64,000 bases of DNA from Flammeovirgaceae bacterium 311 (GTDB taxonomy: Bacteria; Bacteroidota; Bacteroidia; Cytophagales; Cyclobacteriaceae). The position numbers were made by a program, and so were the translations under genes. Location: the NCBI GenBank assembly GCA_000597885.1, contig CP004371.1, positions 1,752,501 through 1,816,500 of the forward strand, written 5' to 3'. Under the pieces are notes generated by a model that was given only the letters and a program-made list of their open reading frames with translations, did not search any database and was not told the DNA's origin. Below are positions 8,425 through 16,519 of this stretch, piece after piece (the first letter of the stretch is position 1; each line of letters begins with the position of its first letter).

Positions 8425-8565
8425 CTAAGCGCTTTTCTTACCCTGCTCTGTAGCTTTGGTTTCTTTCATTTCCGAAGAGCTCTTCTGCTTATCTCTGGGA
8501 CGCATGTTGCCATAGCTGCCTTTTGAAATTTTACCTTTTTTGGTTTTTTTATCTCCTCTGCCCAT
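8425..8565 (-). CDS. small 30S ribosomal protein, THX family
   Basis: A 46-codon minus-strand gene begins MGRGDKKTKKGKISKGSYGN and continues MRPRDKQKSS, then a Lys-rich tail. The GRGDKKTKKGK...GSYG..RPR pattern is that of the small basic protein THX (S31-type) which sits in the head of the 30S subunit in several phyla. Without the C-terminal tail the protein matches the usual short length of about 25-30 residues. It stands alone between the trp leader and the M13 peptidase, with AT-rich flanks. The gene is easily missed because of its size. Confidence 0.8.
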   Translation of the reverse strand: MGRGDKKTKKGKISKGSYGNMRPRDKQKSSSEMKETKATEQGKKSA

Positions 8566-8645
8566 TTTTAAGTTTGTTGTGGTTAATTATTGTATTCAAT
8601 TTACACATTGAGATATATACTCACAAGTGCCGGAATGGTTTTCGT

Positions 8646-10745
8646 TTACCAGATATTTACACGTTCGCTTTCTGGTCTCCACATGGGGTCTCCCTGTTTT
8701 ATATCGAAAGCATCATAAAATGCCTGCAGGTTTACCAGCGGACCATTTGCCCGGTACATCGCTGGCGAGTGCGGATCGGTCAGTACCTGTGTACGCAAAA
8801 ACTCAGGACGGTATTTAGTGCGCCAGATGGTAGCCCAGGAGATAAAGAACCGCTGCTCCGGGGTAAAGCCATCGATCAGGCCTGGATGTCCGTTTTCCTG
8901 CAGGTGGCGCTGCAGGCCATCGTAGGCAACATTGATACCACCCAGGTCGCCAATATTTTCGCCCAGTGTAAACTGGCCATTTACAAAAACGCTGTCCATG
9001 GGCTGATAAGCACTATACTGGTTTACCAGCTTTCCGGTACGGCTGTTGAACTGATCAAAGTCTTCTTTGCTCCACCAGTTCATCAGGTTGCCTTCCGCAT
9101 CAAAGCGGCTGCCCTGGTCATCGAAGCCGTGTGAAATTTCATGTCCGATTACAGCTCCTATACCGCCATAATTCACAGCAGCATCGGCACGATAGTCGTA
9201 AAAGGGTGGCTGGAGAATACCTGCAGGGAACACAATTTCATTAAAAAGTGGATTATAGTAAGCATTCACTGTCTGTGGTGTCATCCCCCACTCTGTACGG
9301 TCAACCGGCTTACCTAGTTTATCCAGCTCCCGCTGAAAATTAAACTCATTACCGGCAATAACATTGCTCAGGTAGGAGGCATCATTGCCAGCGTTTACCT
9401 GCAGCCCGCTGTAATCGCGCCATTCGTCAGGATAACCGATCTTTACAGTAAAGGTGCCAAGCTTTTGCAGTGCTTTCTGCTTGGTAGAGTCCGACATCCA
9501 CTCCAGGTTGCGGATACGATCGCCGAATGCAGCCTTAATGTTGTCTACCATTTCCTGTGCCTTTTCCTTGGCTTCCGGAGGGAATGTTTCATCCACATAG
9601 AGTTTACCAATGGCCTCGCCTACCATGTTATCGGCAGTACCAATCACACGTTTCCAGCGGGGGCTCATTTCCTGTACATCGCGCAGGTACTTGCTGTAAA
9701 AATCAAAATTTGCCTCTACTAACTGGTGGCTAAGGAATGAAGCTGCATCATCGATCAGGCGCCAGCTCAGATAGGTTTTCAGATCATCCAGCGAACGATC
9801 TTTTACCATCTTCTCGTAAGCCTCCATGTACTTGGGCTGCATTACAATAAGGCTATCCAGCTTAGGAGCACCCAAATCGGCCAGATATTTGGTCCAGTTT
9901 ACAGAAGGCGTCATCTTGTTCAGCTGGTCAATGGACCTTTTATGATAAAGGTTGTAGGGATTCCGCTGTTCTTCCTTGGTAAGCATATTCTGCGCCAGCC
10001 GCGTTTCCATGGCCAGTACTGTTTCTGCTTTTTTTCCGGCATTTGTCTGGCCCATCATTTCAAACATGCGGGCAATATGCTTCTGGTACTCCTGGCGTAT
10101 TTCTTTTGATTTAGCATCATCCTTTACATAGTAATCACGGTCAGGCAACCCTATGCCACCAGCACCCAGGTAAGCCGCCATTACCTTACTGTTTTTCAGG
10201 TCCGGGAATACCCCAAAGCCATAGAAAACATCTCCGCCCCTGCGGTCTTCGTAAGCCAGAAATTCCTGCAGCGACTGCTTGGATTTCAGCGCCTGTACTC
10301 TCTCCAGCATTGGCATCAGCGGCTGAATACCCTGCTGTTCTGCACGGGCAGAATCCATACCAATGCGGTAAAACTCGGCGGCTTTACGCTCGGCACTACC
10401 TTCGGCATACTGGTTGCTGGCGGCAGCTGTCTGCAGCACCCTTAGCACTGTATTATTATTTCGCTCCCGCAATTCCTGAAAGCTACCCCAGCGGCCCTGG
10501 TCACCTGGTATTTCAGTCTGATCAATCCAGTTGCCGTTTACATAGCGAAAAAAATCTTCGCCAGGACTAACGGTGGTATCCATATAGGATAAATTAATAC
10601 CTACTCCTTCAGGGAGGGTTGTCTCGGTAACTACCGGCTCCGGCTCTGCAGTGGCAGTAGTCTGGTCTGTGGCAGGCTGGGTAGCACAGGCTCCCGCCAC
10701 ACATACAGTTGCTGTAAATAGTAATCCTCTAAAAAATAAACTCAT
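8646..10745 (-). CDS. M13 (neprilysin-like) zinc metallopeptidase lipoprotein
   Basis: The 699-aa protein begins with a lipoprotein signal ending in VAGAC (lipidated Cys near residue 20), so it should be anchored in a membrane facing the periplasm or outside. The PepO/neprilysin fold shows NAYYNPLFNEIVFPAGIL, the zinc site HEISH at residues 535-539, followed by the third-ligand motif ENIGDLGG, and the end PESERVNIW, close to the family's conserved C-terminus. It is expected to cleave small peptides. It forms its own transcription unit: 80 bases separate it from the THX gene downstream and 172 from a divergent gene upstream. Confidence 0.95.
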   Translation of the reverse strand: MSLFFRGLLFTATVCVAGACATQPATDQTTATAEPEPVVTETTLPEGVGINLSYMDTTVSPGEDFFRYVNGNWIDQTEIPGDQGRWGSFQELRERNNNTVLRVLQTAAASNQYAEGSAERKAAEFYRIGMDSARAEQQGIQPLMPMLERVQALKSKQSLQEFLAYEDRRGGDVFYGFGVFPDLKNSKVMAAYLGAGGIGLPDRDYYVKDDAKSKEIRQEYQKHIARMFEMMGQTNAGKKAETVLAMETRLAQNMLTKEEQRNPYNLYHKRSIDQLNKMTPSVNWTKYLADLGAPKLDSLIVMQPKYMEAYEKMVKDRSLDDLKTYLSWRLIDDAASFLSHQLVEANFDFYSKYLRDVQEMSPRWKRVIGTADNMVGEAIGKLYVDETFPPEAKEKAQEMVDNIKAAFGDRIRNLEWMSDSTKQKALQKLGTFTVKIGYPDEWRDYSGLQVNAGNDASYLSNVIAGNEFNFQRELDKLGKPVDRTEWGMTPQTVNAYYNPLFNEIVFPAGILQPPFYDYRADAAVNYGGIGAVIGHEISHGFDDQGSRFDAEGNLMNWWSKEDFDQFNSRTGKLVNQYSAYQPMDSVFVNGQFTLGENIGDLGGINVAYDGLQRHLQENGHPGLIDGFTPEQRFFISWATIWRTKYRPEFLRTQVLTDPHSPAMYRANGPLVNLQAFYDAFDIKQGDPMWRPESERVNIW

Positions 10746-10917
10746 AGCTTTATTGTTGATGGTTAACGTGTGATGTTGTGCTTCTGCAGCAAATCTGTGC
10801 GCTGTTTAAATTATGATATTTAAAATGAAAACGCACTATTATACAAATAATGTAAACATCAGCCGCTATAGCAACCTTTAAGCTGGGGCTACTGTTTTCA
10901 TTTGAAACCCTTATTAT

Positions 10918-11400
10918 ATGGCCACAGCAAGTTTACATCTCATTGCAGCACTACAACGCACCGCAGAAAAGCTAAGCAAGGGAGCCGCCTATCAATGGGG
11001 CCACATGGGCAACTGTAATTGCGGCCACCTGGCACAGGAGCTTACCCGCTATACAAAAGCAGAAATACACAAGCGTGCGCTGCTAAGCCGCAGCGGCGAC
11101 TGGCATGAGCAGCTGATCGATTACTGCCCTACCAGCGGCATTCCCATGGATGATGTGATTGGTGAGTTACTGGCTGCCGGTCTGGACATTGAGGACCTGA
11201 AACACCTGGAGCGCCTTAGTGATCCTAAAATCTTAAAACGCCTGCCACAGCAGCTGCATTACCTGCGCCACAACTACAGGAATGATGTGGTAAAATACCT
11301 GCAAAGCTGGGCTGAGCTGCTGCAAGAAGAATGGCTGGCAAAAATGTCTGCACCAAAGATTTCTGCGCCGGCCTCCGGAAAAGCCACAGTTACAGTTTAA
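10918..11400 (+). CDS. conserved hypothetical protein with Cys/His cluster
   Basis: The 160-aa protein is not assigned to a family here. It is soluble by composition, with an N-terminal helix, then a cluster QWGHMGNCNCGHLAQ (two Cys and two His within 10 residues, about 27-37) and a later YCPTSG, which together look like a possible metal site. The rest is helical and ends in a Pro/Ala/Ser-rich tail. It is divergent from the M13 peptidase and precedes the SRP RNA, with no operon partner. Metal binding is inference from the residue pattern only. Confidence 0.75.
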   Translation: MATASLHLIAALQRTAEKLSKGAAYQWGHMGNCNCGHLAQELTRYTKAEIHKRALLSRSGDWHEQLIDYCPTSGIPMDDVIGELLAAGLDIEDLKHLERLSDPKILKRLPQQLHYLRHNYRNDVVKYLQSWAELLQEEWLAKMSAPKISAPASGKATVTV

Positions 11401-11540
11401 ATTTAAAAATATACCTGAAGAGGGCATTTGCTTCTATAAAAGGCTGTAAAGTTAGATCAGGTGACAGGAATGGATTGCCGTTTCGGGGAACGCATAGCGC
11501 ATTGTGGCTGTTAAATAACTGATATTCTTGTAAAATCGGA

Positions 11541-11589
11541 GGTGTACAAAGATTTTATCAAAATTTCATCTTAAAAGATATTGTACACC
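11541..11589. repeat. 9-bp inverted repeat GGTGTACAA/TTGTACACC upstream of SRP RNA
   Basis: GGTGTACAA at 11541-11549 and TTGTACACC at 11581-11589 are perfect inverted copies separated by 31 AT-rich bases. The right arm coincides with the -33 TTG of the SRP RNA promoter. The arrangement could bind a regulator or be fortuitous. Confidence 0.4.
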
Positions 11590-11611
11590 ACAACATGTTG
11601 TGGTATATTTG
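11581..11611 (+). promoter_or_regulatory. SRP RNA promoter (TTG-N20-TATATTTG) with 18-bp palindrome in the spacer
   Basis: TTG (11581-11583), a 20-base spacer and TATATTTG (11604-11611) match the Bacteroidota primary-sigma consensus TTG / TAnnTTTG exactly. Transcription would begin about 4-6 bases later, at the 5' end of the SRP RNA (11616). The spacer is a perfect 18-bp palindrome, 11587-11604 (ACCACAACA/TGTTGTGGT), a position where a bound protein would block the promoter. Confidence 0.8.
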
Positions 11612-11615
11612 CACT

Positions 11616-11707
11616 GGCGAATCGGCACGGCCAGCTCCCGTCGAACTCCCCCAGGACCGGAAGGTAGCAAGGGTAGACGGTCGTAGCGGCGCGATGTTCG
11701 ATTCGCC
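11616..11707 (+). ncRNA. ffs: 4.5S signal recognition particle RNA (small bacterial type)
   Basis: The roughly 92-nt RNA is closed by GGCGAATCG at the 5' end and CGATTCGCC at the 3' end. It holds the conserved SRP domain IV core, including GGACCGGAAGGTAGCAAGGG with the GGAA tetraloop and the AGCA-containing asymmetric loop that binds Ffh. A T-rich run (11708-11719) directly after the closing stem serves as the terminator. The RNA pairs with Ffh to target inner-membrane proteins co-translationally. An exact Bacteroidota promoter lies just upstream. Confidence 0.93.
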
Positions 11708-11744
11708 TTTTTTATTTTTAGGGAGTTCTTCCCGAGATTTTTTT

Positions 11745-11752
11745 TAGCTTTG
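11745..11752 (+). promoter_or_regulatory. candidate -7 box of the transaldolase gene
   Basis: TAGCTTTG matches TAnnTTTG and lies 19 bases before the ATG at 11772. No clear TTG is found about 20 bases upstream, so the call is moderate. Confidence 0.4.
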
Positions 11753-11771
11753 TAGCAAAACATCTAAACTC

Positions 11772-12428
11772 ATGAAATTTTTTATTGACACTGCCAACCT
11801 GAACGAGATTCGCGAAGCTTACGATCTTGGCGTACTGGATGGTGTAACCACCAACCCTTCTCTGATGGCCAAAGAAGGTATTCGCGGCGAAGAAAATATC
11901 CGCAATCATTACAAAACCATCTGCGACATCGTAGATAACAATGTAAGTGCCGAGGTAATTGCCACTACCTTTGACGAGATAATGCGCGAAGGCCGTGAAC
12001 TGGCTAAAATAGATGATAAAATTGTAGTAAAGGTGCCGATGATACGCGAGGGCGTAAAAGCCTTAAAGGCATTCACATCCGAAGGTATCCGCACCAACTG
12101 TACCCTGATATTTTCTGCCGGACAGGCCATATTAGCTGCTAAAGCAGGCGCTTCTTATGTATCGCCTTTCATTGGCCGCCTCGACGATGTATCTACCGAT
12201 GGAATTGCCCTGATTGAGCAAATCGTACAGATCTATCAGAACTATGGTTTTGCCACCGAAGTACTTGCTGCTTCTGTACGCCACTCCATGCACCTGATCC
12301 AGTGTGCCGAAATTGGTGCCGATGTAGTTACCTGCCCGCTAAGCGTTATTACCGGCCTGCTGAACCACCCGCTTACCACCAGCGGTCTGGAGAAATTCCT
12401 GGCCGACCATAAAAAAGTAAACGGTTAA
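11772..12428 (+). CDS. fsa: fructose-6-phosphate aldolase / small transaldolase
   Basis: The 218-aa protein belongs to the short TalC/FSA subfamily of transaldolases. It begins MKFFIDTANLNEI and has DGVTTNPSLMAKEG, VKVPM with the Schiff-base Lys (about residue 86), TLIFSAGQAILAAKAGASYVSPFIGRLDD and a C-terminal G-D/A-rich helix. It either cleaves fructose-6-phosphate to dihydroxyacetone and glyceraldehyde-3-phosphate or moves a three-carbon unit in the pentose phosphate pathway. Members annotated either way cannot be separated by eye. A terminator-like hairpin follows at 12517. Confidence 0.93.
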   Translation: MKFFIDTANLNEIREAYDLGVLDGVTTNPSLMAKEGIRGEENIRNHYKTICDIVDNNVSAEVIATTFDEIMREGRELAKIDDKIVVKVPMIREGVKALKAFTSEGIRTNCTLIFSAGQAILAAKAGASYVSPFIGRLDDVSTDGIALIEQIVQIYQNYGFATEVLAASVRHSMHLIQCAEIGADVVTCPLSVITGLLNHPLTTSGLEKFLADHKKVNG

Positions 12429-12437
12429 AAAGTACAG

Positions 12438-12490
12438 GGTATATGGTATATGGACGAAAGTCGCCTGCCAGTCATGGTATACCAGATACT
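12438..12490. repeat. degenerate GGTATA intergenic repeat after the transaldolase gene
   Basis: GGGTATATGGTATATGG is followed after about 20 bases by CATGGTATACCAGATACT. The GGTAT units and ACCAGATAC string resemble the repeats in the trp operon spacers. The stretch is between a stop codon and a terminator, with no coding signal. Confidence 0.4.
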
Positions 12491-12516
12491 TTCTGCTAAA
12501 TACGTAAGACAAACAG

Positions 12517-12547
12517 GGCTGCCTTTTTTTGCAAGGGCAGCCTTTTT
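12517..12547 (+). terminator. intrinsic terminator after the transaldolase gene
   Basis: GGCTGCC (12517-12523) and GGCAGCC (12536-12542) form a 7-bp GC-rich stem with a T-rich loop, followed directly by TTTTT. It separates the transaldolase from the next small gene. Confidence 0.75.
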
Positions 12548-12554
12548 ATATTTG
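12547..12554 (+). promoter_or_regulatory. candidate -7 box four bases before the start of the 67-aa gene
   Basis: TATATTTG (TAnnTTTG) ends only 3 bases before the ATG at 12558. If used, transcription would start at or next to the start codon, giving a leaderless or nearly leaderless mRNA. The -33 TTG is poorly placed (TTTG at 12528-12531, spacer 15). Confidence 0.35.
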
Positions 12555-12557
12555 TGC

Positions 12558-12761
12558 ATGTACATTATCAAAGTAAAGGGCAAGGCCAAAATACCTGATT
12601 ACATTCAGCTACGGGACAACAACTTTGTGCTGATTGCTTATTTCAGGGCCGACCGCCCGCTGGATAAACTGGAAAAGTACGGCCTTGCCGGAAAAGAAGA
12701 ACAGCTCAGGGAACTGATCAGCCAGTTGCCTTTCGGTAAGCTGCAAAAGCTAGAACTATAA
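12558..12761 (+). CDS. small conserved hypothetical protein, 67 aa
   Basis: The protein begins MYIIKVKGKAKIPDYIQLRD and has a compact alternating pattern suggesting an alpha/beta fold, without Cys, membrane segment or signal. The start is set at 12558: the frame is open further upstream but runs back through the terminator stem and repeat, and the protein-like pattern begins here. It is 18 bases upstream of ftsE and probably cotranscribed. I do not recognise a function. Confidence 0.7.
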   Translation: MYIIKVKGKAKIPDYIQLRDNNFVLIAYFRADRPLDKLEKYGLAGKEEQLRELISQLPFGKLQKLEL

Positions 12762-12779
12762 CACTCCACCCTGCTCCTT

Positions 12780-13490
12780 ATGACCTTCGCCACAGATTCT
12801 GTTGTACGTGTAAAAAATGCCTCTATTTACCAGGGAGAGCATTTGGTATTGCGGGATGTATCTTTCAGCATCAACAAGGGTGAGTTTGTTTATCTCATTG
12901 GCCGTACCGGAAGCGGTAAAACCTCTTTACTAAAGACACTGTATGCCGACCTGCCCCTGCCCCTGGGTGAGGCACAGGTAGCAGGTTACCAGGTACATAA
13001 AATCAAGAGCAGTGATGTACCCTACCTGCGGCGCAAGCTGGGTATTATTTTTCAGGATTTTCAGCTCTTCTTCGATCGTACGGTTGCAGAAAACCTGTTC
13101 TTTGTAATGCGCGCCACCGGCTGGAGCGAAAAAGGAAAAATGAAGCGACGCCTCTCCGAGGTACTGATGCAGGTAGGACTTGATTCTGCCGCTAATAAAA
13201 TGCCCCACCAGCTAAGTGGTGGCGAACAGCAGCGCATTGTAATTGCCCGTGCCCTGATCAACGAACCCCTGATCCTGGTAGCCGACGAACCTACCGGTAA
13301 CCTCGACCCTGATGTATCAGAAGGTATTTTTCAGCTGTTTCAGGAAATCAATAACAGTGGTACGGCCGTGCTCATGGCCACCCACAACCACCGCCTGCTA
13401 AGCGACCACCCCGGCCGTGTACTTAAATGCGAAAAAGGCAAGTTGCTGGATTCTGTGCATGATGTGTTCAGCTTCCGGAACGAGTTCTAG
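12780..13490 (+). CDS. ftsE: cell division ABC transporter ATP-binding protein FtsE
   Basis: The 236-aa ATPase has Walker [10 protein letters not shown] (about residue 41), a Q-loop in IIFQDFQLF, the signature LSGGEQQR, Walker [14 protein letters not shown] and the H-loop ATHN. The sequence matches the FtsE/LolD type: short, no extra domain. FtsE with FtsX controls cell-wall hydrolases at the division site. FtsX is not adjacent here, so LolD-like function cannot be excluded, though the [19 protein letters not shown] stretch and FQLF...RTVAENL fit FtsE. It faces the cca gene convergently, 4 bases away. Confidence 0.85.
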   Translation: MTFATDSVVRVKNASIYQGEHLVLRDVSFSINKGEFVYLIGRTGSGKTSLLKTLYADLPLPLGEAQVAGYQVHKIKSSDVPYLRRKLGIIFQDFQLFFDRTVAENLFFVMRATGWSEKGKMKRRLSEVLMQVGLDSAANKMPHQLSGGEQQRIVIARALINEPLILVADEPTGNLDPDVSEGIFQLFQEINNSGTAVLMATHNHRLLSDHPGRVLKCEKGKLLDSVHDVFSFRNEF

Positions 13491-13494
13491 ACTT

Positions 13495-14922
13495 TCACTT
13501 TAGTTTATCAGGCATAGGCTCGCCCAGACCTTTTTCCTTTGCCAGTCTTAGCATAAGCTGCCAGGCGGCTTCTTTCTGGTTGGGGATTTTGCCTTCCAGG
13601 ATAGCTTCTTTAATGGCATCCTTGATCTCTCCCACCTCACGTGATGGTTTCAGCCCGAAGGTTTCCATGATTTCTTCGCCTGTTACGGGGGGCTGGAAGT
13701 TGCGCACCTGGTCTTTCTCTTCTACCTCCAGCAGCTTCTTTTCCACTTTATCAAAGTTGCGCAGGTAACGCTTTACCTTAATGTCGTCTTTGGAAGTAAT
13801 ATCAGCGCGGCAGAGCTTCATGAGGGGCTCCAGATCTTCTCCCGCATCGTACAGCAGACGGCGGATGGCAGAGTCTGTTACCACATCTTTTACCAGCGCA
13901 ATGGGGCGCAGGTGCAATCTTACCAGCTTTTGCACAAATTTCATTTTGTGGTCCATGGGCAGCTTCATGCGTCTGAATATTTGGGGCGTCATGCGAGCAC
14001 CCCTGTCTTCGTGACCATGAAAGGTCCAGCCCACCCGTGGGTCGAAGCGTTTGGTGGGGGGCTTGGCAATATCGTGCAAAATGGCCGCCCAGCGCAGCCA
14101 TAGGTCGTCCGACATTTCTGCCACATTGTCGAGCACCTGCAGGGTGTGGTAGAAATTATCTTTGTGCGACTGCCCGTTCCGGCTCTCCACCCCCTGCAGT
14201 GCCGCCATCTCGGGGAAGAACTGTTGGAGCAGCTTTGCATGGAACAGCAGCTTGAACCCATAAGATGGCTTGGGCGACAGGATAATTTTGTTCAGTTCAT
14301 CTGCAATACGTTCGGCAGAGATGATCTGCAGGCGATCGGCCTGCTGGATAATGGCATCGAAGGTATCTGGTGCAATATCGAAATTAAGCTGGGAGGCAAA
14401 ACGAATAGCCCGCATCATGCGCAGCGGATCATCGGAAAAGGTGATCTGCGGATCGAGCGGTGTGCGAATTACTTTACGCTTCAGGTCTTTCAGGCCATCG
14501 AAGGGATCAATCAATTCTCCCCAGTTTTCCCTGTTCAGGCTAATGGCCATGGCATTGATGGTAAAGTCGCGGCGGTTCTGGTCATCTTCCAGCGTACCAT
14601 CTTCCACCACCGGTTTGCGGCTGTCGCGGTTGTAGGATTCGCGGCGGGCTCCCACAAACTCTACCTCCCACTCACCAAGCTTTAGCATGGCCGTTCCGAA
14701 ATTTTTGAAAACATTAACGCCAACACCAGCCTCCTTAGCTACTTTTTCGGCCAGGGCGATGCCACTACCCACACATACGATGTCGATATCTTTCGAGGGG
14801 CGCTTCAGAAGGTAATCCCGTACAAAGCCCCCTATTACAAAAGCAGGCAACTGCAATTGCTGTGCAGCCTTGCTTACGCGGCTAAATAACTCGTGTTCCT
14901 CCAGCAGTTCTCTACAATTCAT
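13495..14922 (-). CDS. cca: CCA-adding tRNA nucleotidyltransferase with HD domain
   Basis: The 475-aa class II nucleotidyltransferase has the catalytic head [19 protein letters not shown] (Asp pair in DID), the [10 protein letters not shown] motif, [15 protein letters not shown] and a C-terminal HD domain with [15 protein letters not shown]. It adds or repairs the 3' CCA of tRNAs. In this phylum poly(A) polymerase and CCA enzyme are hard to tell apart by eye, but a single such gene with an HD domain usually carries out CCA addition. It is convergent with ftsE and lies 9 bases after the YrdC-like gene. Confidence 0.92.
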   Translation of the reverse strand: MNCRELLEEHELFSRVSKAAQQLQLPAFVIGGFVRDYLLKRPSKDIDIVCVGSGIALAEKVAKEAGVGVNVFKNFGTAMLKLGEWEVEFVGARRESYNRDSRKPVVEDGTLEDDQNRRDFTINAMAISLNRENWGELIDPFDGLKDLKRKVIRTPLDPQITFSDDPLRMMRAIRFASQLNFDIAPDTFDAIIQQADRLQIISAERIADELNKIILSPKPSYGFKLLFHAKLLQQFFPEMAALQGVESRNGQSHKDNFYHTLQVLDNVAEMSDDLWLRWAAILHDIAKPPTKRFDPRVGWTFHGHEDRGARMTPQIFRRMKLPMDHKMKFVQKLVRLHLRPIALVKDVVTDSAIRRLLYDAGEDLEPLMKLCRADITSKDDIKVKRYLRNFDKVEKKLLEVEEKDQVRNFQPPVTGEEIMETFGLKPSREVGEIKDAIKEAILEGKIPNQKEAAWQLMLRLAKEKGLGEPMPDKLK

Positions 14923-14931
14923 CCCTTATGA

Positions 14932-15447
14932 TCAGTATTTCAAAAATTTCACATCCCCCTGGGCGCTCAGCCGCATGATCCTCTCCGGGGCAAGCCGGCA
15001 TTCAGCATCATTCGGCAAAGGTACAACATCCGGCATCGCCTGCCAACCCTCGGCAGAAGCAGAAAGACGTATGCATAACAAGCCGTGTCCCATTTTTTGC
15101 AGCAGGGGTTCAAGGCTTTTGCAGCGGTTTAGCATCACCCCAACGTTTCCCTGCTCATCTTTTACCTCCTTTGGCACTAATGATTTGGCGTTGTCGTACC
15201 AGATGAGCAGGGCCTTCTCGCTGCCCTCGGCAATTTCCCATGCCAGGTCCGAAAAATTCATTACATATTCATACAAATCATTCATCCTGCCAATCAGGAT
15301 ATAAGCCTCTTTGTCAGAAAAGGCAGCCACCTTCTCAAGGGGTGATTGCTGACGTGTGCTGGACAGCAGCCAGGTACCGGCTTTACCCTCTGTAACTAAA
15401 AACCCTCCCCCTTTCAGATGTTTAGCCAGCGTATCTAAATTTTGCAT
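14932..15447 (-). CDS. divergent YrdC/Sua5-like protein
   Basis: The 171-aa protein has the length and order of a YrdC domain: N-terminal strand-helix, LAWEIAEGSEKALLIWYDNAKSLVP (compare the LAWE...P.T.I..GAKNLAP region of Bacteroidota Sua5), and GNVGVMLNRCKSLEPLLQ. The hallmarks of t6A synthesis are lost: the usual PTDTVWG is replaced by VTEGKAGTWLL, the K-R/SMI strand by EAYILIG, and STSAN by RLSAS. It is probably a non-catalytic or altered-ligand paralogue. The start is set at 15447 because an earlier in-frame Met (15498) would require translating through the upstream terminator and the end of the porP-like gene. Confidence 0.65.
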   Translation of the reverse strand: MQNLDTLAKHLKGGGFLVTEGKAGTWLLSSTRQQSPLEKVAAFSDKEAYILIGRMNDLYEYVMNFSDLAWEIAEGSEKALLIWYDNAKSLVPKEVKDEQGNVGVMLNRCKSLEPLLQKMGHGLLCIRLSASAEGWQAMPDVVPLPNDAECRLAPERIMRLSAQGDVKFLKY

Positions 15448-15474
15448 AAAAAAAGCCTCAACTTTGTTGAGGCT
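15448..15474 (-). terminator. terminator of the SprB-like/PorP operon
   Basis: On the minus strand AGCCTCAAC (15474-15466), a 3-base loop and GTTGAGGCT (15462-15454) are followed by seven T. The T-run ends at the ATG of the YrdC-like gene (15447), so expression of that gene needs read-through or a separate start. Confidence 0.85.
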
Positions 15475-15482
15475 CAAGTTCG

Positions 15483-16496
15483 TTAAAAGGTTGGACAAGG
15501 TATAAACTTTTCCTTCCGTTTTACTTTTCTGGATTCGTGGGTAATAAAATTATAAACGATGGTTACCTCATGAGCACCCCCGGATACCGGGCCAAGCGAT
15601 GAAATGGTAAAGTCGTAGCTGTAGCCTACATCAAACTGCGGCATGCGGATGCCAAAGAGAAAAGCCATTGCATCCTGGCGGTTGTATTCATACTCATTTT
15701 TTACCAGCGGCACACCCCTGTACCAGATACCGGCCATGATGGGATTATAATGAAAATGAAGGCCCATATCCAGCTGCTGAAAATTGCCCTGCTTTTTGTA
15801 TATAAAAGAAGGTGCAATGCTGGATACTCTTGCTTTGGTCAGCAGACCATTGTACAGCTTGATGCGCACTCCGCCATGGGCAGTGTATTTGGCGGGCAGC
15901 CGGTCATCGCGCTCCAGCAGCGACTGGTTGGGCTCGTTGATATGGTATGCCGAAGCTCCAAACCAGGCAAGCTTGTTGTATACCAGCAAGCCGGTACCAA
16001 AATCCATATAACCAAAGCCCCTTACTTTCATCACATCCTGATCGTTGGTGGTGGGAATGGTCTGGTCGTTAAATCCAATCTGGTCGCCCATGGTAAGTTT
16101 ACTCCAGTCGAGGCCGGTGTTGACATAGCCAAACTGCAGACCGGGAGAAATAACCCAGCCTTTTTTCAGCTGCACTTTATAAGAGTAGAAGCCGGAAGCA
16201 CCTGTGCGTACGTATCCGCCGGTACCTGCCCTGTCCTGCAACACCATCAGCCCAAACCCACTGTTGAGCTTGCGCATGTTGTAATCGTAAGAAAAGGCGG
16301 TGGTGGTGTAGGCTTTAGGCAAAGCAGGCCACTGGTTCCGGTACACCACGTTTGCGCGGTGCATATCTGCCGTACCGGTAAAGCCCGGGTTCAGGTAAAG
16401 CGGAGCAGCATAAAACTGGGAGAACTGCGGATCCTGCGCCAGCAGCTCACCACACACCCTTATCAGGAACAACAATATAAGGTAAAGCTTTCTCAT
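15483..16496 (-). CDS. PorP/SprF family type IX secretion membrane protein
   Basis: The 337-aa protein has a signal peptide (cleaved after about residue 21, LLAQ) and the family start QDPQFSQFYAAPLYLNPGFTGT, followed by outer-membrane beta-strand patterns (YRNQWPAL, SYDYNMRKLNSGFGLMVLQDRAG) and VGYSYDFTISSLG near the end. SprF-type members are needed for secretion of their partner SprB-type adhesin and interact with PorK/N or related proteins. It is 24 bases downstream of the giant PKD-repeat gene, matching the SprB-SprF arrangement in gliding Bacteroidota. Confidence 0.9.
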   Translation of the reverse strand: MRKLYLILLFLIRVCGELLAQDPQFSQFYAAPLYLNPGFTGTADMHRANVVYRNQWPALPKAYTTTAFSYDYNMRKLNSGFGLMVLQDRAGTGGYVRTGASGFYSYKVQLKKGWVISPGLQFGYVNTGLDWSKLTMGDQIGFNDQTIPTTNDQDVMKVRGFGYMDFGTGLLVYNKLAWFGASAYHINEPNQSLLERDDRLPAKYTAHGGVRIKLYNGLLTKARVSSIAPSFIYKKQGNFQQLDMGLHFHYNPIMAGIWYRGVPLVKNEYEYNRQDAMAFLFGIRMPQFDVGYSYDFTISSLGPVSGGAHEVTIVYNFITHESRKVKRKEKFIPCPTF

Positions 16497-16519
16497 GCTG
16501 AATATCTTCTGCTTTTAGA

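Noticed and set aside
11690-11707. GTTCGATTC string resembling a tRNA T-loop
   Set aside because: It is the closing 3' arm of the SRP RNA; no acceptor stem or anticodon arm of a tRNA can be built around it.
15448-15498. Longer start of the YrdC-like gene at 15498
   Set aside because: It would translate through the terminator stem and overlap the porP-like coding end.
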